Of a stretch of DNA of 64,000 bases, positions 8,784 to 17,071 are shown piece by piece. The translations under genes were made by a program, and so were the position numbers. The stretch comes from Candidatus Magnetomicrobium cryptolimnococcus (GTDB lineage: Bacteria > Nitrospirota > Thermodesulfovibrionia > Thermodesulfovibrionales > Magnetobacteriaceae): assembly GCA_018606805.1 (NCBI GenBank), contig JAGYWI010000015.1, forward strand, positions 1 through 64,000, in the 5' to 3' direction. Under the pieces are notes generated by a model. That model was not told where the DNA came from, searched no databases, and worked only from the letters and a program-made list of their open reading frames with translations. Numbering within the stretch: position 1 is the stretch's first letter; the number at the start of each line of letters is the position of its first letter.

Positions 8784-8908
8784 CAGCAATTCTCATTTTG
8801 GAAGATTAAGTTTATAAGCATATTTATATATAAAATGTCAAGTACAGATTTTATGCCCATGTTGACCTGGCATAATTATTGCTATATCATCCAAAATGAG
8901 AATTGCTG
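8784..8908. repeat. 125-bp element bounded by a perfect 19-bp inverted repeat
   Basis: cagcaattctcattttgga at 8784-8802 is the exact reverse complement of 8890-8908. The 87 bases between are A+T rich and hold no ORF. The layout is that of a MITE or of a very large stem-loop. It lies just after the radical SAM gene, so it marks the 3' border of the cassette and may also act in transcription termination. No other copy was noticed in the window. Confidence 0.6.
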
Positions 8909-8974
8909 CTATTATAGGTTAGCAATTTTTGCTTAGAAAGTATTATGATATTAGCGGTTTTAAAGATACTGGCT

Positions 8975-9049
8975 GGCTGATACAAAAGTTTTTGAAAGGG
9001 GAGTTTGAGGGGGAAGACTTTTTGCCTAAAAAGTTTCCCCCTCAAAATT
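8975..9049. repeat. Dispersed hairpin repeat, copy A
   Basis: tgatacaaaagtttttgaa leads into gagggggaagactttttg, a short loop and aaaaagtttccccctc, a strong stem of about 15 pairs. Nearly the same sequence occurs at 18881-18957. On the minus strand the copy lies downstream of anmK, separated by a purine tract, and could serve as its terminator. It is probably a genome-wide repeat. Confidence 0.75.
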
Positions 9050-9054
9050 CCTTG

Positions 9055-9125
9055 TTCTTTTCTTTCTTCTTTTCTTTTTTTCTTCTTTTTCTTTCTTCTT
9101 TTTTTCTTTTTCTTTCTTCTTTTTT
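9055..9125. repeat. 71-base pure polypyrimidine tract (polypurine on the minus strand)
   Basis: Only C and T occur on the plus strand from 9055 to 9125, in units such as ttcttt and cttctttt. It abuts the anmK stop codon, so the anmK transcript would carry a purine-only 3' tail followed by hairpin copy A. Spurious Phe-rich ORFs on the plus strand come from this tract. Confidence 0.9.
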
Positions 9126-10275
9126 ACATTGGAAAGGTTATTTTGCCAAGAACTACATTATCCTTAGCGCCCGTACAGTTTTTCAGATTACCGTGCACCA
9201 TATTTAAAGTACGGCAGCCAAGTACGGCAAAGCATACAGCCTCCTTTGATTCTGACGTTATGCCATATTTATCAATATAATTAAGCGCTATGTGTTTTTT
9301 TGCAAGGGCATTATTTATCAGTTCCATAAGCGCTCGGTTTTTAATACCACCGCCTGAGGCAATTACCTCTGAGGGGTTATGTCTAATTATAGCCTCTGCT
9401 ATTGTGTAGGCGCTTAGGTGTGTAAGGGTACAGATAATGTCTTTTGGTGATATATTACTATACCTTTTAAAAATGTCTTCAACGTATGCGTTTCCGAAGG
9501 TTTCGCGACCTGTTGATTTTGGTGGTGATTTCTTAAAATATGGGTGTTTTAAAAGTTCATCTAAAATGGAGTCGCTTGGCTTTGCGGCTTTGGCTATTTC
9601 ACCAAGTGCGTCGAATTGTAGTTTACCATTTGTATAAATCCGCACAGCCTCATCTATTAAGGCATTCCCCGGTCCGGTATCAAAAGCGATTGTTTCCTCC
9701 ATAGACGGTTTAACTACGGTTATGTTTGCCATACCGCCTATGTTTAATAAAATCCGGGTTTGGGTTTTATCGCAAAACATAAGGTAATCGGCAAGCGGCA
9801 CTAGGGGAGCGCCGTGGCCCATGGCAGCCATATCTTTGGTTCTGAAATCAGATATAGTTAAAATCCCGGTTTTATAAGCTATAACGGATGAATCAGCTAT
9901 TTGTAAGGTAGAGCCTAAGGAGTGTTTATCGGGTGGGATGTGGTAAATGGTTTGGCCGTGGGAGCTTATGGCATCAATATCGCTACAGTGAAGGCCGGTA
10001 GCTTTTAATATGGCAAGGGCTGCATCTGCAAATAGGTTACCAAGTGTAAAGTTAAGCCTGCAAATGTGTTGTGAGCTACAGACGCCAAAGGCCTCACGTA
10101 TGTCAGCCTTTTGGCTTTGGGTGTATGGGGTGTGTGTATGGGCTAGCGTTTTAACAGATATATCGTTTATAGTTGCAAGCCGGATTTCCGCAAGTGCGCT
10201 ATCTATGCCGTCATGTGATGTGCCGGACATTAGTCCAATTATCAGGTACTTATTCTTTTTAATTGGCAGGTTCAA
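9124..10275 (-). CDS. anmK: Anhydro-N-acetylmuramic acid kinase
   Basis: 383 residues, close to the usual length. AnmK phosphorylates and opens 1,6-anhydro-MurNAc, released by lytic transglycosylases, to give MurNAc-6-phosphate. The ATPase-fold motifs are visible: GLMSGTSHDGIDSAL near the N-terminus, SSHGQTIYH, NIGGMANIT, AFDTGPGNALID and VIASGGGIKN. The start overlaps the end of murQ by four bases, so murQ-anmK form one minus-strand unit making the two successive steps of MurNAc recycling. The gene ends in a purine tract and hairpin copy A. Confidence 0.96.
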   Translation of the reverse strand: MNLPIKKNKYLIIGLMSGTSHDGIDSALAEIRLATINDISVKTLAHTHTPYTQSQKADIREAFGVCSSQHICRLNFTLGNLFADAALAILKATGLHCSDIDAISSHGQTIYHIPPDKHSLGSTLQIADSSVIAYKTGILTISDFRTKDMAAMGHGAPLVPLADYLMFCDKTQTRILLNIGGMANITVVKPSMEETIAFDTGPGNALIDEAVRIYTNGKLQFDALGEIAKAAKPSDSILDELLKHPYFKKSPPKSTGRETFGNAYVEDIFKRYSNISPKDIICTLTHLSAYTIAEAIIRHNPSEVIASGGGIKNRALMELINNALAKKHIALNYIDKYGITSESKEAVCFAVLGCRTLNMVHGNLKNCTGAKDNVVLGKITFPM

Positions 10276-11141
10276 CTTAGTAACGCCTTCCTTAGTGAGC
10301 CTTCGGTTTGGGTCAATAGTGTATTAGCTCTTTCTAATGTAACACCCTTTAAGTGCATAAGGATGGCTCTTTTGGAATTACCATTTGATTTTTTAAACAG
10401 TTGTATCGCCTCTTCATCCGAACAGCCGGTAACTTCTTGTATGATTTTAATAGAGCGTCTTTTTAGTTTTTTATTTGATGGCACTACATCAATCATATAA
10501 CCATTATACACGCGTCCAAGCTTTATCATAACAGTTGTTGACAACATATTAAGGACAAGCTTTGTAGCTGTGCCAGCCTTAAGCCTCGTAGAGCCTGCGA
10601 TTATCTCCGGACCTGTTATTACGTTAATGGTACCATCAAGGAAATCATACTCCAGCTCATTGCATGTCAAAAGCCAGCACTTAAGCCCTTTTCTCTTACC
10701 TTCTTTTAAAGCAGCAAGCACAAACGGTGCTCCTCCGCTTGCACTAAGTCCAAGAATCATATCAGGCGGTTTGGCATCCATTATAGAAATGCGCCCGGCC
10801 TCTTCGTCATCCTCAGCACCTTCCACCGATGATGTCAAAGCGCGTTGACCTCCAGCAATTATAGCCCTTATCAGGCTTTGCGGTACGTTAAAAGTCGGGG
10901 GCATCTCCGAGGCATCAAGCACGCCAAGCCTTCCACTTGTACCAGCCCCAACGTATATAATACTGCCCCCTCCTTGCACTGCCCAATAGGCATCATCTGC
11001 TGCCTGTTTGATTTGTTCAAGGGCGCGTGCAACAGCAAGCACCGTCTCCATATCTTCCGTGTTCATAGTTTGTAATATGTCCGCCGTGTCCTTAGCATCT
11101 ATTTCTTTTGCACGCGGGTTTATTTTCTCAGTGATTATCAT
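10272..11141 (-). CDS. murQ: N-acetylmuramic acid 6-phosphate etherase
   Basis: 289 residues. MurQ cleaves the lactyl ether of MurNAc-6-phosphate to GlcNAc-6-phosphate and lactate in the cytoplasm. The SIS-type sugar-isomerase fold is marked by VGAGTSGRLGVLDASEMPPT, and VEGAEDDEEAG contains the acidic residues typical of the active site. AGTATKLVLNMLST is another family signature. A UBA-like helical end (VTGCSDEEAIQLFKKSNG) is normal for MurQ. It is divergent from mltA with only 34 bases between the start codons, so their promoters must overlap. Confidence 0.96.
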   Translation of the reverse strand: MIITEKINPRAKEIDAKDTADILQTMNTEDMETVLAVARALEQIKQAADDAYWAVQGGGSIIYVGAGTSGRLGVLDASEMPPTFNVPQSLIRAIIAGGQRALTSSVEGAEDDEEAGRISIMDAKPPDMILGLSASGGAPFVLAALKEGKRKGLKCWLLTCNELEYDFLDGTINVITGPEIIAGSTRLKAGTATKLVLNMLSTTVMIKLGRVYNGYMIDVVPSNKKLKRRSIKIIQEVTGCSDEEAIQLFKKSNGNSKRAILMHLKGVTLERANTLLTQTEGSLRKALLS

Positions 11142-11175
11142 GATTTTATTTTAACATTTCTGGTAAAATTCATTT

Positions 11176-12375
11176 ATGCATATAGTTAAATATTTTTGCA
11201 TAATAGCACTTCTATTTATCACAATAGTAGCGGGGCTTTATAGTTGTTCAGCCAAAACCCGTCAAACTACTGACTCTTTACCACTTGTTAAGCTTGATGC
11301 TGGGGATTATCTGATTTTTACTGATGATGGCAACATAGAGGAACTAAAAAAGGCCATTACGGGCAGTATTCGCTATTTTCGACGGCTAAAGCCCGGTAGC
11401 ACCGTCTCCTTTGCACAAGATGTATTTACCGTTGAGCATATGATAGAGTCTTTAAATTATTTTTTTACATTACTTGATAGCTATGGACAGGACAGCACGT
11501 TACTTAATAAAAAAATACGCGAGGACTTTCATGTATATAAATCAAGCAGTAAGGTACTATTTACAGGCTACTACGTACCAATATTAAACGGCAGTTTAGT
11601 CAAAAGCGACAAATACCCTTATCCATTATATACGCTGCCAAATGACATGATAACGTTAAATCTTGGAGACTTTAAGGAGTCTTTAAAAGGTGAGCGTATT
11701 GTCGTTCGGGTTGAAAACAATAAGATAAAGCCCTACTATTCCCGCATGGAAATAGATGCTGGGGCTATTGATGGTAGAGGGCTTGAGTTATTATGGGTAG
11801 AGGATAAGGTGGATATTTTTTTCTTACAAATACAAGGCTCCGGTATTATTCGGTTAGAAGATGGCAAGGAGATTTACGTTGGCTATGCCGGCACAAATGG
11901 TAAACCATATAAGGCGATAGGGGAGATTTTAATAAAAGAAGGTAAGATAAGTGCTGACGATATTTCAATGCAGTCAATAAGGGCTTACCTAAAAACCCAT
12001 CCTGCGGAAATGGACAGGCTTATGAATTATAATGCAAGCTATGTGTTTTTTACAAAAACAGATAGTGTAGCAGTAGGAGCTATGGGTCAGCCGCTTGTAG
12101 GAGGCCGCTCCATTGCTACAGATAAAGAAATATTTCCACAAGGTGTGCTTGCATATATTGATACTAAAAAACCACTGGTTGCAAAAGACGGCTCAATTAG
12201 TCAGTGGCAGCAGTGCACACGCTTTGTTTTAAATCAAGATACAGGCGGTGCCATTAAGGGAGCTGCACGGGTTGACGTGTTTTGGGGGCGAGGGGCTTAT
12301 GCTGAAACAGCCGCTGGATATATGAAAGACCGTGGAACACTCTATTTTCTTGTAAAGAAAGTAGGAGGCTCTTAA
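11176..12375 (+). CDS. mltA: Membrane-bound lytic murein transglycosylase A (lipoprotein)
   Basis: 399 residues. The N-terminus is a lipoprotein signal peptide with a lipobox ending at Cys24 (AGLYSC). The MltA barrel follows (FTGYYVPILNGS, then LELLWVEDKVDIFFLQIQGSG), and the C-terminal 3D domain contains the catalytic-type aspartates in NQDTGGAIKGAARVDVFWG. The enzyme cuts glycan strands to 1,6-anhydro-muropeptides, which are the source of the substrate for the divergently encoded AnmK/MurQ pair. The three genes thus form a compact peptidoglycan turnover and recycling locus. Confidence 0.94.
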   Translation: MHIVKYFCIIALLFITIVAGLYSCSAKTRQTTDSLPLVKLDAGDYLIFTDDGNIEELKKAITGSIRYFRRLKPGSTVSFAQDVFTVEHMIESLNYFFTLLDSYGQDSTLLNKKIREDFHVYKSSSKVLFTGYYVPILNGSLVKSDKYPYPLYTLPNDMITLNLGDFKESLKGERIVVRVENNKIKPYYSRMEIDAGAIDGRGLELLWVEDKVDIFFLQIQGSGIIRLEDGKEIYVGYAGTNGKPYKAIGEILIKEGKISADDISMQSIRAYLKTHPAEMDRLMNYNASYVFFTKTDSVAVGAMGQPLVGGRSIATDKEIFPQGVLAYIDTKKPLVAKDGSISQWQQCTRFVLNQDTGGAIKGAARVDVFWGRGAYAETAAGYMKDRGTLYFLVKKVGGS

Positions 12376-12480
12376 CTAAATGAATGACATTAACCGACAA
12401 TATATACATGAATAAAAGTAGTTTGTAAAAATAAGAGTTGTATTTTTATCATTACTCATGCAAAATATCTTTTTGGGGTT

Positions 12481-12556
12481 CAAGGGGCAAAGCCCCTTGG
12501 GCGGGATTCCAAAGGGAGGAGTCCCTTTGGCGGGAGTGTGAGGGCAGAGCCCTCAC
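12481..12556. repeat. Triple hairpin repeat, copy 1
   Basis: Three stem-loops follow each other: caaggggcaaagccccttg (12481-12499), ccaaagggag then tccctttgg (12509-12530) and gtgagggcagagccctcac (12538-12556). The second and third recur with compensated changes at 63706-63755. It fills most of the 212-base gap between mltA and the YeeE genes and may terminate mltA transcription. Confidence 0.8.
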
Positions 12557-12587
12557 TATGTATTCGTTTCCTTAAGGAGAGTCGAAC

Positions 12588-13124
12588 ATGTTTTATCTGG
12601 GCAGGAGGTCGTGGTGGCCTATTTTATGTGGGATTGGTTTTGCGGTAGTTGAGTTATTATCGTTTATGATATCTCAAAGACCGCTTGGCGCTGCAAGGGG
12701 ATATACGGTCATTGGTTCTATAGTTGAGTATGTGCTAACACCAGAGCATGCCAAAAACGTTAGCTATTGGGATATTTATGAACCATATATTGAATGGACG
12801 ATAGCCTCGGTAGCCGGTGTTATCTTTGGTAGTTTTTTATCATCCATATCTTCCGGTGAGTTTCGTATTAAAATGGTGCCGGATATGTGGCGGTTTTCAA
12901 AGGGGAGCTCGTGGGTTAAGCGTTGGGTGTGGGCTTTGATAGGTGGCATACTGGTTGGCTTTGGTGCTCGAATGGCACTAGGCTGCACACTTGGAATGCT
13001 TATTTCTGGCGTTATACAGTTAGCCCCGGCTGGATTTATTTTCATGATGTCTCTGTGGATGGGTGGCATGATGACAACAGGCGTATTTTATCATATTAAA
13101 ACAATTACTTTAAAGCGGGGTTAA
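12588..13124 (+). CDS. YeeE/YedE-family sulfur transport protein, first half
   Basis: 178 residues, with about four membrane helices. The signature ARMALGCTLGMLISG contains the conserved Cys of the YeeE/YedE (DUF395) family, which includes the thiosulfate channel TsuA. Full-length TsuA is about twice as long; here the two halves are separate genes seven bases apart. RBS aaggagag lies 9 bases before the start. The likely role is uptake of thiosulfate or another sulfur species through the inner membrane; the substrate cannot be told from sequence. Confidence 0.85.
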   Translation: MFYLGRRSWWPILCGIGFAVVELLSFMISQRPLGAARGYTVIGSIVEYVLTPEHAKNVSYWDIYEPYIEWTIASVAGVIFGSFLSSISSGEFRIKMVPDMWRFSKGSSWVKRWVWALIGGILVGFGARMALGCTLGMLISGVIQLAPAGFIFMMSLWMGGMMTTGVFYHIKTITLKRG

Positions 13125-13131
13125 TTGCAAA

Positions 13132-13827
13132 ATGGAAGGGATTTTAGATAGATTAAAAGACACATTTGATCCCTATTATATGGAATCATTCTTTGGTCCG
13201 TTAAGCCTTTATGGGGGATTTTTCGTTGGCACTCTGCTTGGAATCATACTGCAAAAGGGCAGACTTTGTAAATATGACATTGTCTCTGGGATGTTTAGAC
13301 TTCAGGACTTTACATTTTTCAGAGTGGGAACGCCTCTTTTGATGGTTGGTATGATACTGATTTATTTCTTTAAAGACTTAGGGGCTATTGAACTATATAT
13401 TCCGGATACGGTTCCACTGGCGCAATTAATAGGTGGCGTTATTTTTGGCTCAGGCTTAGCTATTGCCGGCTACTGTCCAGCAATAGCAGCAGGTGCCCTT
13501 GGCGAGGGTAACCTCGATGCCATACCAGCAGGTGTTGGCATTATTATAGGCTCGGTTTTATATGCCGAGTTTTATCATGAAACAACACTTGATATGGTTA
13601 TCGGATATATTAACTTAGGTAGGGTTACATTTCAGGATATTTTTCTAATTTTCAATCATTGGTTTTTCATAATCCCATTTGTTTTTATGTGCTTGATGTT
13701 TCTTATCGGGATTTCCATGTATGATGAGTTTTTGCGCTTTTCATTTTTTACGGTAGGGAAGATATTTTGTATTTTCAAAAGCCTCGATAATAAAAAGTGT
13801 GAAAAGGGAAAAAGAGTACGAAGATAA
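13132..13827 (+). CDS. YeeE/YedE-family sulfur transport protein, second half
   Basis: 231 residues with five or six membrane helices. Conserved cysteines are present in KGRLCKYDIVSG and IAGYCPAIAAGALGEG, the typical motifs of the partner half in split YeeE/YedE pairs. The last ~20 residues are strongly basic (KKCEKGKRVRR), consistent with a cytoplasmic tail. It starts eight bases after the stop of the first half and very probably forms a heterodimer with it. Confidence 0.85.
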   Translation: MEGILDRLKDTFDPYYMESFFGPLSLYGGFFVGTLLGIILQKGRLCKYDIVSGMFRLQDFTFFRVGTPLLMVGMILIYFFKDLGAIELYIPDTVPLAQLIGGVIFGSGLAIAGYCPAIAAGALGEGNLDAIPAGVGIIIGSVLYAEFYHETTLDMVIGYINLGRVTFQDIFLIFNHWFFIIPFVFMCLMFLIGISMYDEFLRFSFFTVGKIFCIFKSLDNKKCEKGKRVRR

Positions 13828-13842
13828 CAAGGGCTTTTAATA

Positions 13843-15321
13843 GTGAAGAGACAGCTGTATAAGATAATTTTATGTATTATACTGTTATCCATAAGCTGGC
13901 AATTATCATCATGTACGGCTAACAACAGTGAACGTGAAAAAGAATATCTAAAGGAACTTGCAGCACTTGAAGAAAAATATGGCACTAACAGCACCGAACT
14001 ATTGCCGACACTTTCTAAACTTGTAAGCTATTACTATAAAATTAAAACCTATGATAAAGCTGAATACATATATAAACATTTAATAAGCATATCTTATGAA
14101 AACGATAAAGACAAGGACTATGTAAAGTATTTAAAGCACCTTGCAGCACTTTATAGATTTCAAGGCAAAGAGGCTAAAGCAGCCGCCTTATATACAAGTA
14201 CCATAGCAGAAAATGAGGCGAAATATGGCGTAAATGAGCCATTTGTTCAATGGTTAAAGTCTGAACTGATAGAAAACTACAATGCCTATGCAATGGGTCG
14301 TAAAAAGGACCAGGCAGATATTTTGACGTGGTTTTTATTAGCATTATTCTTGTTATTATACTTATTCGTTGCCTATGCCTCAATCCATTCAGCCACAGAA
14401 GATATTAAGGCAGCACCGTTATTTACATTTTTTTTCGTACAAGTTGCAAATATAATGATTATAGCAGTTAGCTCTTTGTTTTTTTTCAATGAAGTGTTTT
14501 ATAAAGAACAAATAGCAAATCACATAAGCCTTATTTTTGTTAATGAATTTGTCTTATACGTAGTAGTTGCCATTTCCTATCTTATTGCTATAAAAAACCC
14601 CAATGATAGGGTGTTTACTTATTCAATTTGTATATCCACTGGTGTATTTAGCTTAATTTACTATCTTGCATCTAAAAACATACTAATAACCTTACTGCTT
14701 TGCCTTCAGTTAGTATCAACAGCCAGTTACAGAAACGGTTTTGTCAAAAATTTAATAAATGCCACCCTCCTAATTTTTCTTTCCTATAAATTAGCAGACG
14801 CCGTATCAAACACTTTAGGGCTTTTGCCTGAGATGTCCAGTAGCGATAGTCTTTTTGACATACCAACGTTAGCGCTTTGGGGGATTTTCTATTTTGCCTT
14901 AAAATCTATAATATATATGGCAGAGTTTACGATAGTAAAGACCCAAAAATCTGATATAAACGTATTCAATTGGCTACAAAAAGAACCAGATTATAAATAC
15001 GATATTAATAGCTTACGTGTAGAAAAACCAAAGCATATAATAGAAACACTACCAGCCAAATGTGTCTGTGGTCAAGTTATGCAAATTCCACTAGGCTTTC
15101 AGATGACCGAAATAGTCTGTCCTAACTGTAAAAGGCGATTGAAGATACCAAGCGAAAAACTCGAACAATTGAAAACTAAACTATCTACAAGGGCTAGCCA
15201 CCACGTCGGCTGGGAAAGTATACCATGTAAAGCCTGTAAATTTAATATTCAAGTATCCCCTGCCTTTAATGAGCATTTCATAGTGTGCCCTATTTGTGGA
15301 CATAAAAATATTTTAGTTTAA
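13843..15321 (+). CDS. TPR-containing membrane protein with two C-terminal zinc ribbons
   Basis: 492 residues from a GTG start. The N-terminus is a signal or lipoprotein-like segment (SWQLSSC). Residues about 25-150 carry two to three TPR-like units (TKLVSYYYKIKTYDKAEYIYK style). About eight membrane helices fill residues 165-370. The C-terminal ~95 residues hold two treble-Cys pairs: CVCG with CPNC, and CKAC with CPIC, each resembling a small zinc ribbon. The overall arrangement is unusual, with a periplasmic TPR region, a membrane bundle and cytoplasmic zinc ribbons. Function is unknown. It starts 15 bases after the YeeE-like pair and could be a partner of that transporter. Confidence 0.75.
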   Translation: MKRQLYKIILCIILLSISWQLSSCTANNSEREKEYLKELAALEEKYGTNSTELLPTLSKLVSYYYKIKTYDKAEYIYKHLISISYENDKDKDYVKYLKHLAALYRFQGKEAKAAALYTSTIAENEAKYGVNEPFVQWLKSELIENYNAYAMGRKKDQADILTWFLLALFLLLYLFVAYASIHSATEDIKAAPLFTFFFVQVANIMIIAVSSLFFFNEVFYKEQIANHISLIFVNEFVLYVVVAISYLIAIKNPNDRVFTYSICISTGVFSLIYYLASKNILITLLLCLQLVSTASYRNGFVKNLINATLLIFLSYKLADAVSNTLGLLPEMSSSDSLFDIPTLALWGIFYFALKSIIYMAEFTIVKTQKSDINVFNWLQKEPDYKYDINSLRVEKPKHIIETLPAKCVCGQVMQIPLGFQMTEIVCPNCKRRLKIPSEKLEQLKTKLSTRASHHVGWESIPCKACKFNIQVSPAFNEHFIVCPICGHKNILV

Positions 15322-15347
15322 TCGGCAACACAAGACATAGCCCCATC

Positions 15348-15761
15348 TTACAAATTTTCACAAAGTTTTGTGGCTATTTCATTTAAAACAGTAAAAAACT
15401 CCTTTTCATCTATCGGTTTAACCAAATATTTGTGTATACCAAGCTCTTCTGCCTTATCTATACAAGAGCGCTCCGTAAGGGCTGTCATCACTATTATTGG
15501 GACATTTGGGTCTATCTCCTTAATTATAGAGATCATCTTAAGCCCATTCATCTTTGGCATTAAAATATCTGTAAACACTATATCCGGCTTATGCAATTTA
15601 AAAAGCTCTATACCCTTTTCCCCGTTTTCAGCCTTATATACAGTCTTAAACCGCCGTTTTAACACATTAGTAAATGCAAGCGTTATCGTTACCTCATCTT
15701 CAACAAAAAGTACCGATAGGTTATTTTTTGCCTTTAATTTGACATCATCATTCAAATCCAT
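15348..15761 (-). CDS. CheY-like single-domain response regulator
   Basis: 137 residues from the ATG at 15761; an in-frame GTG at 15773 is less likely because the aggtgggg ribosome binding site overlaps it. The receiver domain is complete: acidic pair in VLFVEDE, phospho-acceptor Asp in DIVFTDILMPKMNG, Thr in VIVMTALTE and Lys in YLVKPIDEKEF. No output domain follows, so it acts through protein contacts. It is the last gene of the minus-strand run aroC-aroK-aroB-Trm112. No histidine kinase is adjacent. Confidence 0.93.
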   Translation of the reverse strand: MDLNDDVKLKAKNNLSVLFVEDEVTITLAFTNVLKRRFKTVYKAENGEKGIELFKLHKPDIVFTDILMPKMNGLKMISIIKEIDPNVPIIVMTALTERSCIDKAEELGIHKYLVKPIDEKEFFTVLNEIATKLCENL

Positions 15762-15774
15762 AAGTATCCCCACC

Positions 15775-15954
15775 TTAATACTTTATTGATTCTTCTATCA
15801 ACATCACCGGAATATTATCCTTTACCACATAAAATAACCCACAACTTCTACAAAGCAACCCTTCACCATACTTTACATCCATTTTCATATACTCAACATC
15901 CCCTTTACATTTGGGACATGCCAAAATGTCAAGAAGTTCCTTATCAATAGACAT
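15775..15954 (-). CDS. Trm112-family small zinc-binding protein (UPF0434-like)
   Basis: 59 residues. The sequence opens MSIDKELLDILACPKCKG and later has LLCRSCGLFYVVKDNIPV, so it carries two CxxC pairs and the 'IPvmL' motif that define the bacterial Trm112/YcaR family. Members activate or stabilise methyltransferases in eukaryotes and archaea; bacterial ones are less understood. It sits 17 bases after aroB and 13 bases before the response regulator, fitting a single operon. Confidence 0.9.
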   Translation of the reverse strand: MSIDKELLDILACPKCKGDVEYMKMDVKYGEGLLCRSCGLFYVVKDNIPVMLIEESIKY

Positions 15955-15971
15955 ATATTAAACTCTCCATT

Positions 15972-17063
15972 TTACTTTTGTAATACATATAATAATATAT
16001 TAGTATCTATATTTGAAGTAATAGTAACCTCACCTATTTTCTCAGGCAATATAAATCTGAGCTTCCCCCCGATAGCCTTCTTATCAATACTCATCGCCTT
16101 TAAAAGCCCTCCTGACTTCATATCATCAGGCACCTTTGAAGGTAAACCATAAAGCGTAACCATATCTATAATCTCCACCAGCTCACCATCACTTAACATA
16201 GAAAGGCTATTTGCAAGCATTGCCTCCACACACATACCAATAGCCACTGCCTCACCATGAAGATAACCCCGGTACCCACCCACCGTCTCTATAGCATGTC
16301 CAACGGTATGTCCAAAATTAAGTATTGCCCGAAGCCCTGCCTCTGTCTCATCCGCAGCAACCACCAACGCCTTTATCTGGCACGATTTCTTGATTACTTC
16401 CACAATAACATTATGGTCAAGCCTTAAAAGTTGCTCCATCTTTTCTTTTAAAAACCGGAAAAACACCTCATCCTTTATAATACCATATTTTATAACCTCA
16501 GCCACACCATTTATTAACTGACGCCTTGGCAACGTCTCAAGCGTAGCTACATCTATCCACACAAGAGTTGGTTGATAAAAAGTCCCTATCATATTCTTAC
16601 CAAGTGAATGATTAACCCCCGTCTTTCCACCTACCGAGCTATCCACCTGCGCAAGCAGCGTTGTTGGCACCTGAACATATCCAATCCCCCTCATGTACGT
16701 AGAAGCCACAAAACCCGTAATATCTCCAATAACCCCGCCACCTAATGCCAAAAGCGCTGATTTCCGGTCAAATCCAGCCTTCAAAAGCTCTCCATGTATA
16801 TAATAAGCCCACTGATAATCCTTGTAAGACTCACCATCTGGCACCTTTACTACCGTTACTTCAAACCCAGCCAACTCAACCGCACGCCTAACCCTTTCTC
16901 CATACAAGGCAAACACCTCCGGGTTACTTATTAATCCAATCTTCCTACCAAACCCCAAGGACTTCACGCGGCTGCCTATATCGTCTAATATGTCTTTCCC
17001 TATGGATATGTCATAACTTCTTAGACCTAAATCTACCCTAATAGTCTCTATCTTTTTAGCCAT
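15972..17063 (-). CDS. aroB: 3-dehydroquinate synthase
   Basis: 363 residues, the usual length. AroB converts DAHP to 3-dehydroquinate in the shikimate pathway, using NAD and a divalent metal. Family motifs are seen: ALGGGVIGDITGFVASTYMRG for NAD binding, QVPTTLLAQVDSSVGGKTGVN, NLGKNMIG-type segment and metal-binding ILNFGHTVGHAIE plus LHGEAVAIGM. The stop of aroK lies eight bases upstream, so the two are co-transcribed. Confidence 0.97.
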   Translation of the reverse strand: MAKKIETIRVDLGLRSYDISIGKDILDDIGSRVKSLGFGRKIGLISNPEVFALYGERVRRAVELAGFEVTVVKVPDGESYKDYQWAYYIHGELLKAGFDRKSALLALGGGVIGDITGFVASTYMRGIGYVQVPTTLLAQVDSSVGGKTGVNHSLGKNMIGTFYQPTLVWIDVATLETLPRRQLINGVAEVIKYGIIKDEVFFRFLKEKMEQLLRLDHNVIVEVIKKSCQIKALVVAADETEAGLRAILNFGHTVGHAIETVGGYRGYLHGEAVAIGMCVEAMLANSLSMLSDGELVEIIDMVTLYGLPSKVPDDMKSGGLLKAMSIDKKAIGGKLRFILPEKIGEVTITSNIDTNILLYVLQK

Positions 17064-17071
17064 AAATCACA

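Noticed and set aside
8929-9280. Phe/Leu-rich ORFs of about 90 residues on the plus strand
   Set aside because: They are translations of the polypyrimidine tract and hairpin repeat and run into the antisense of anmK.
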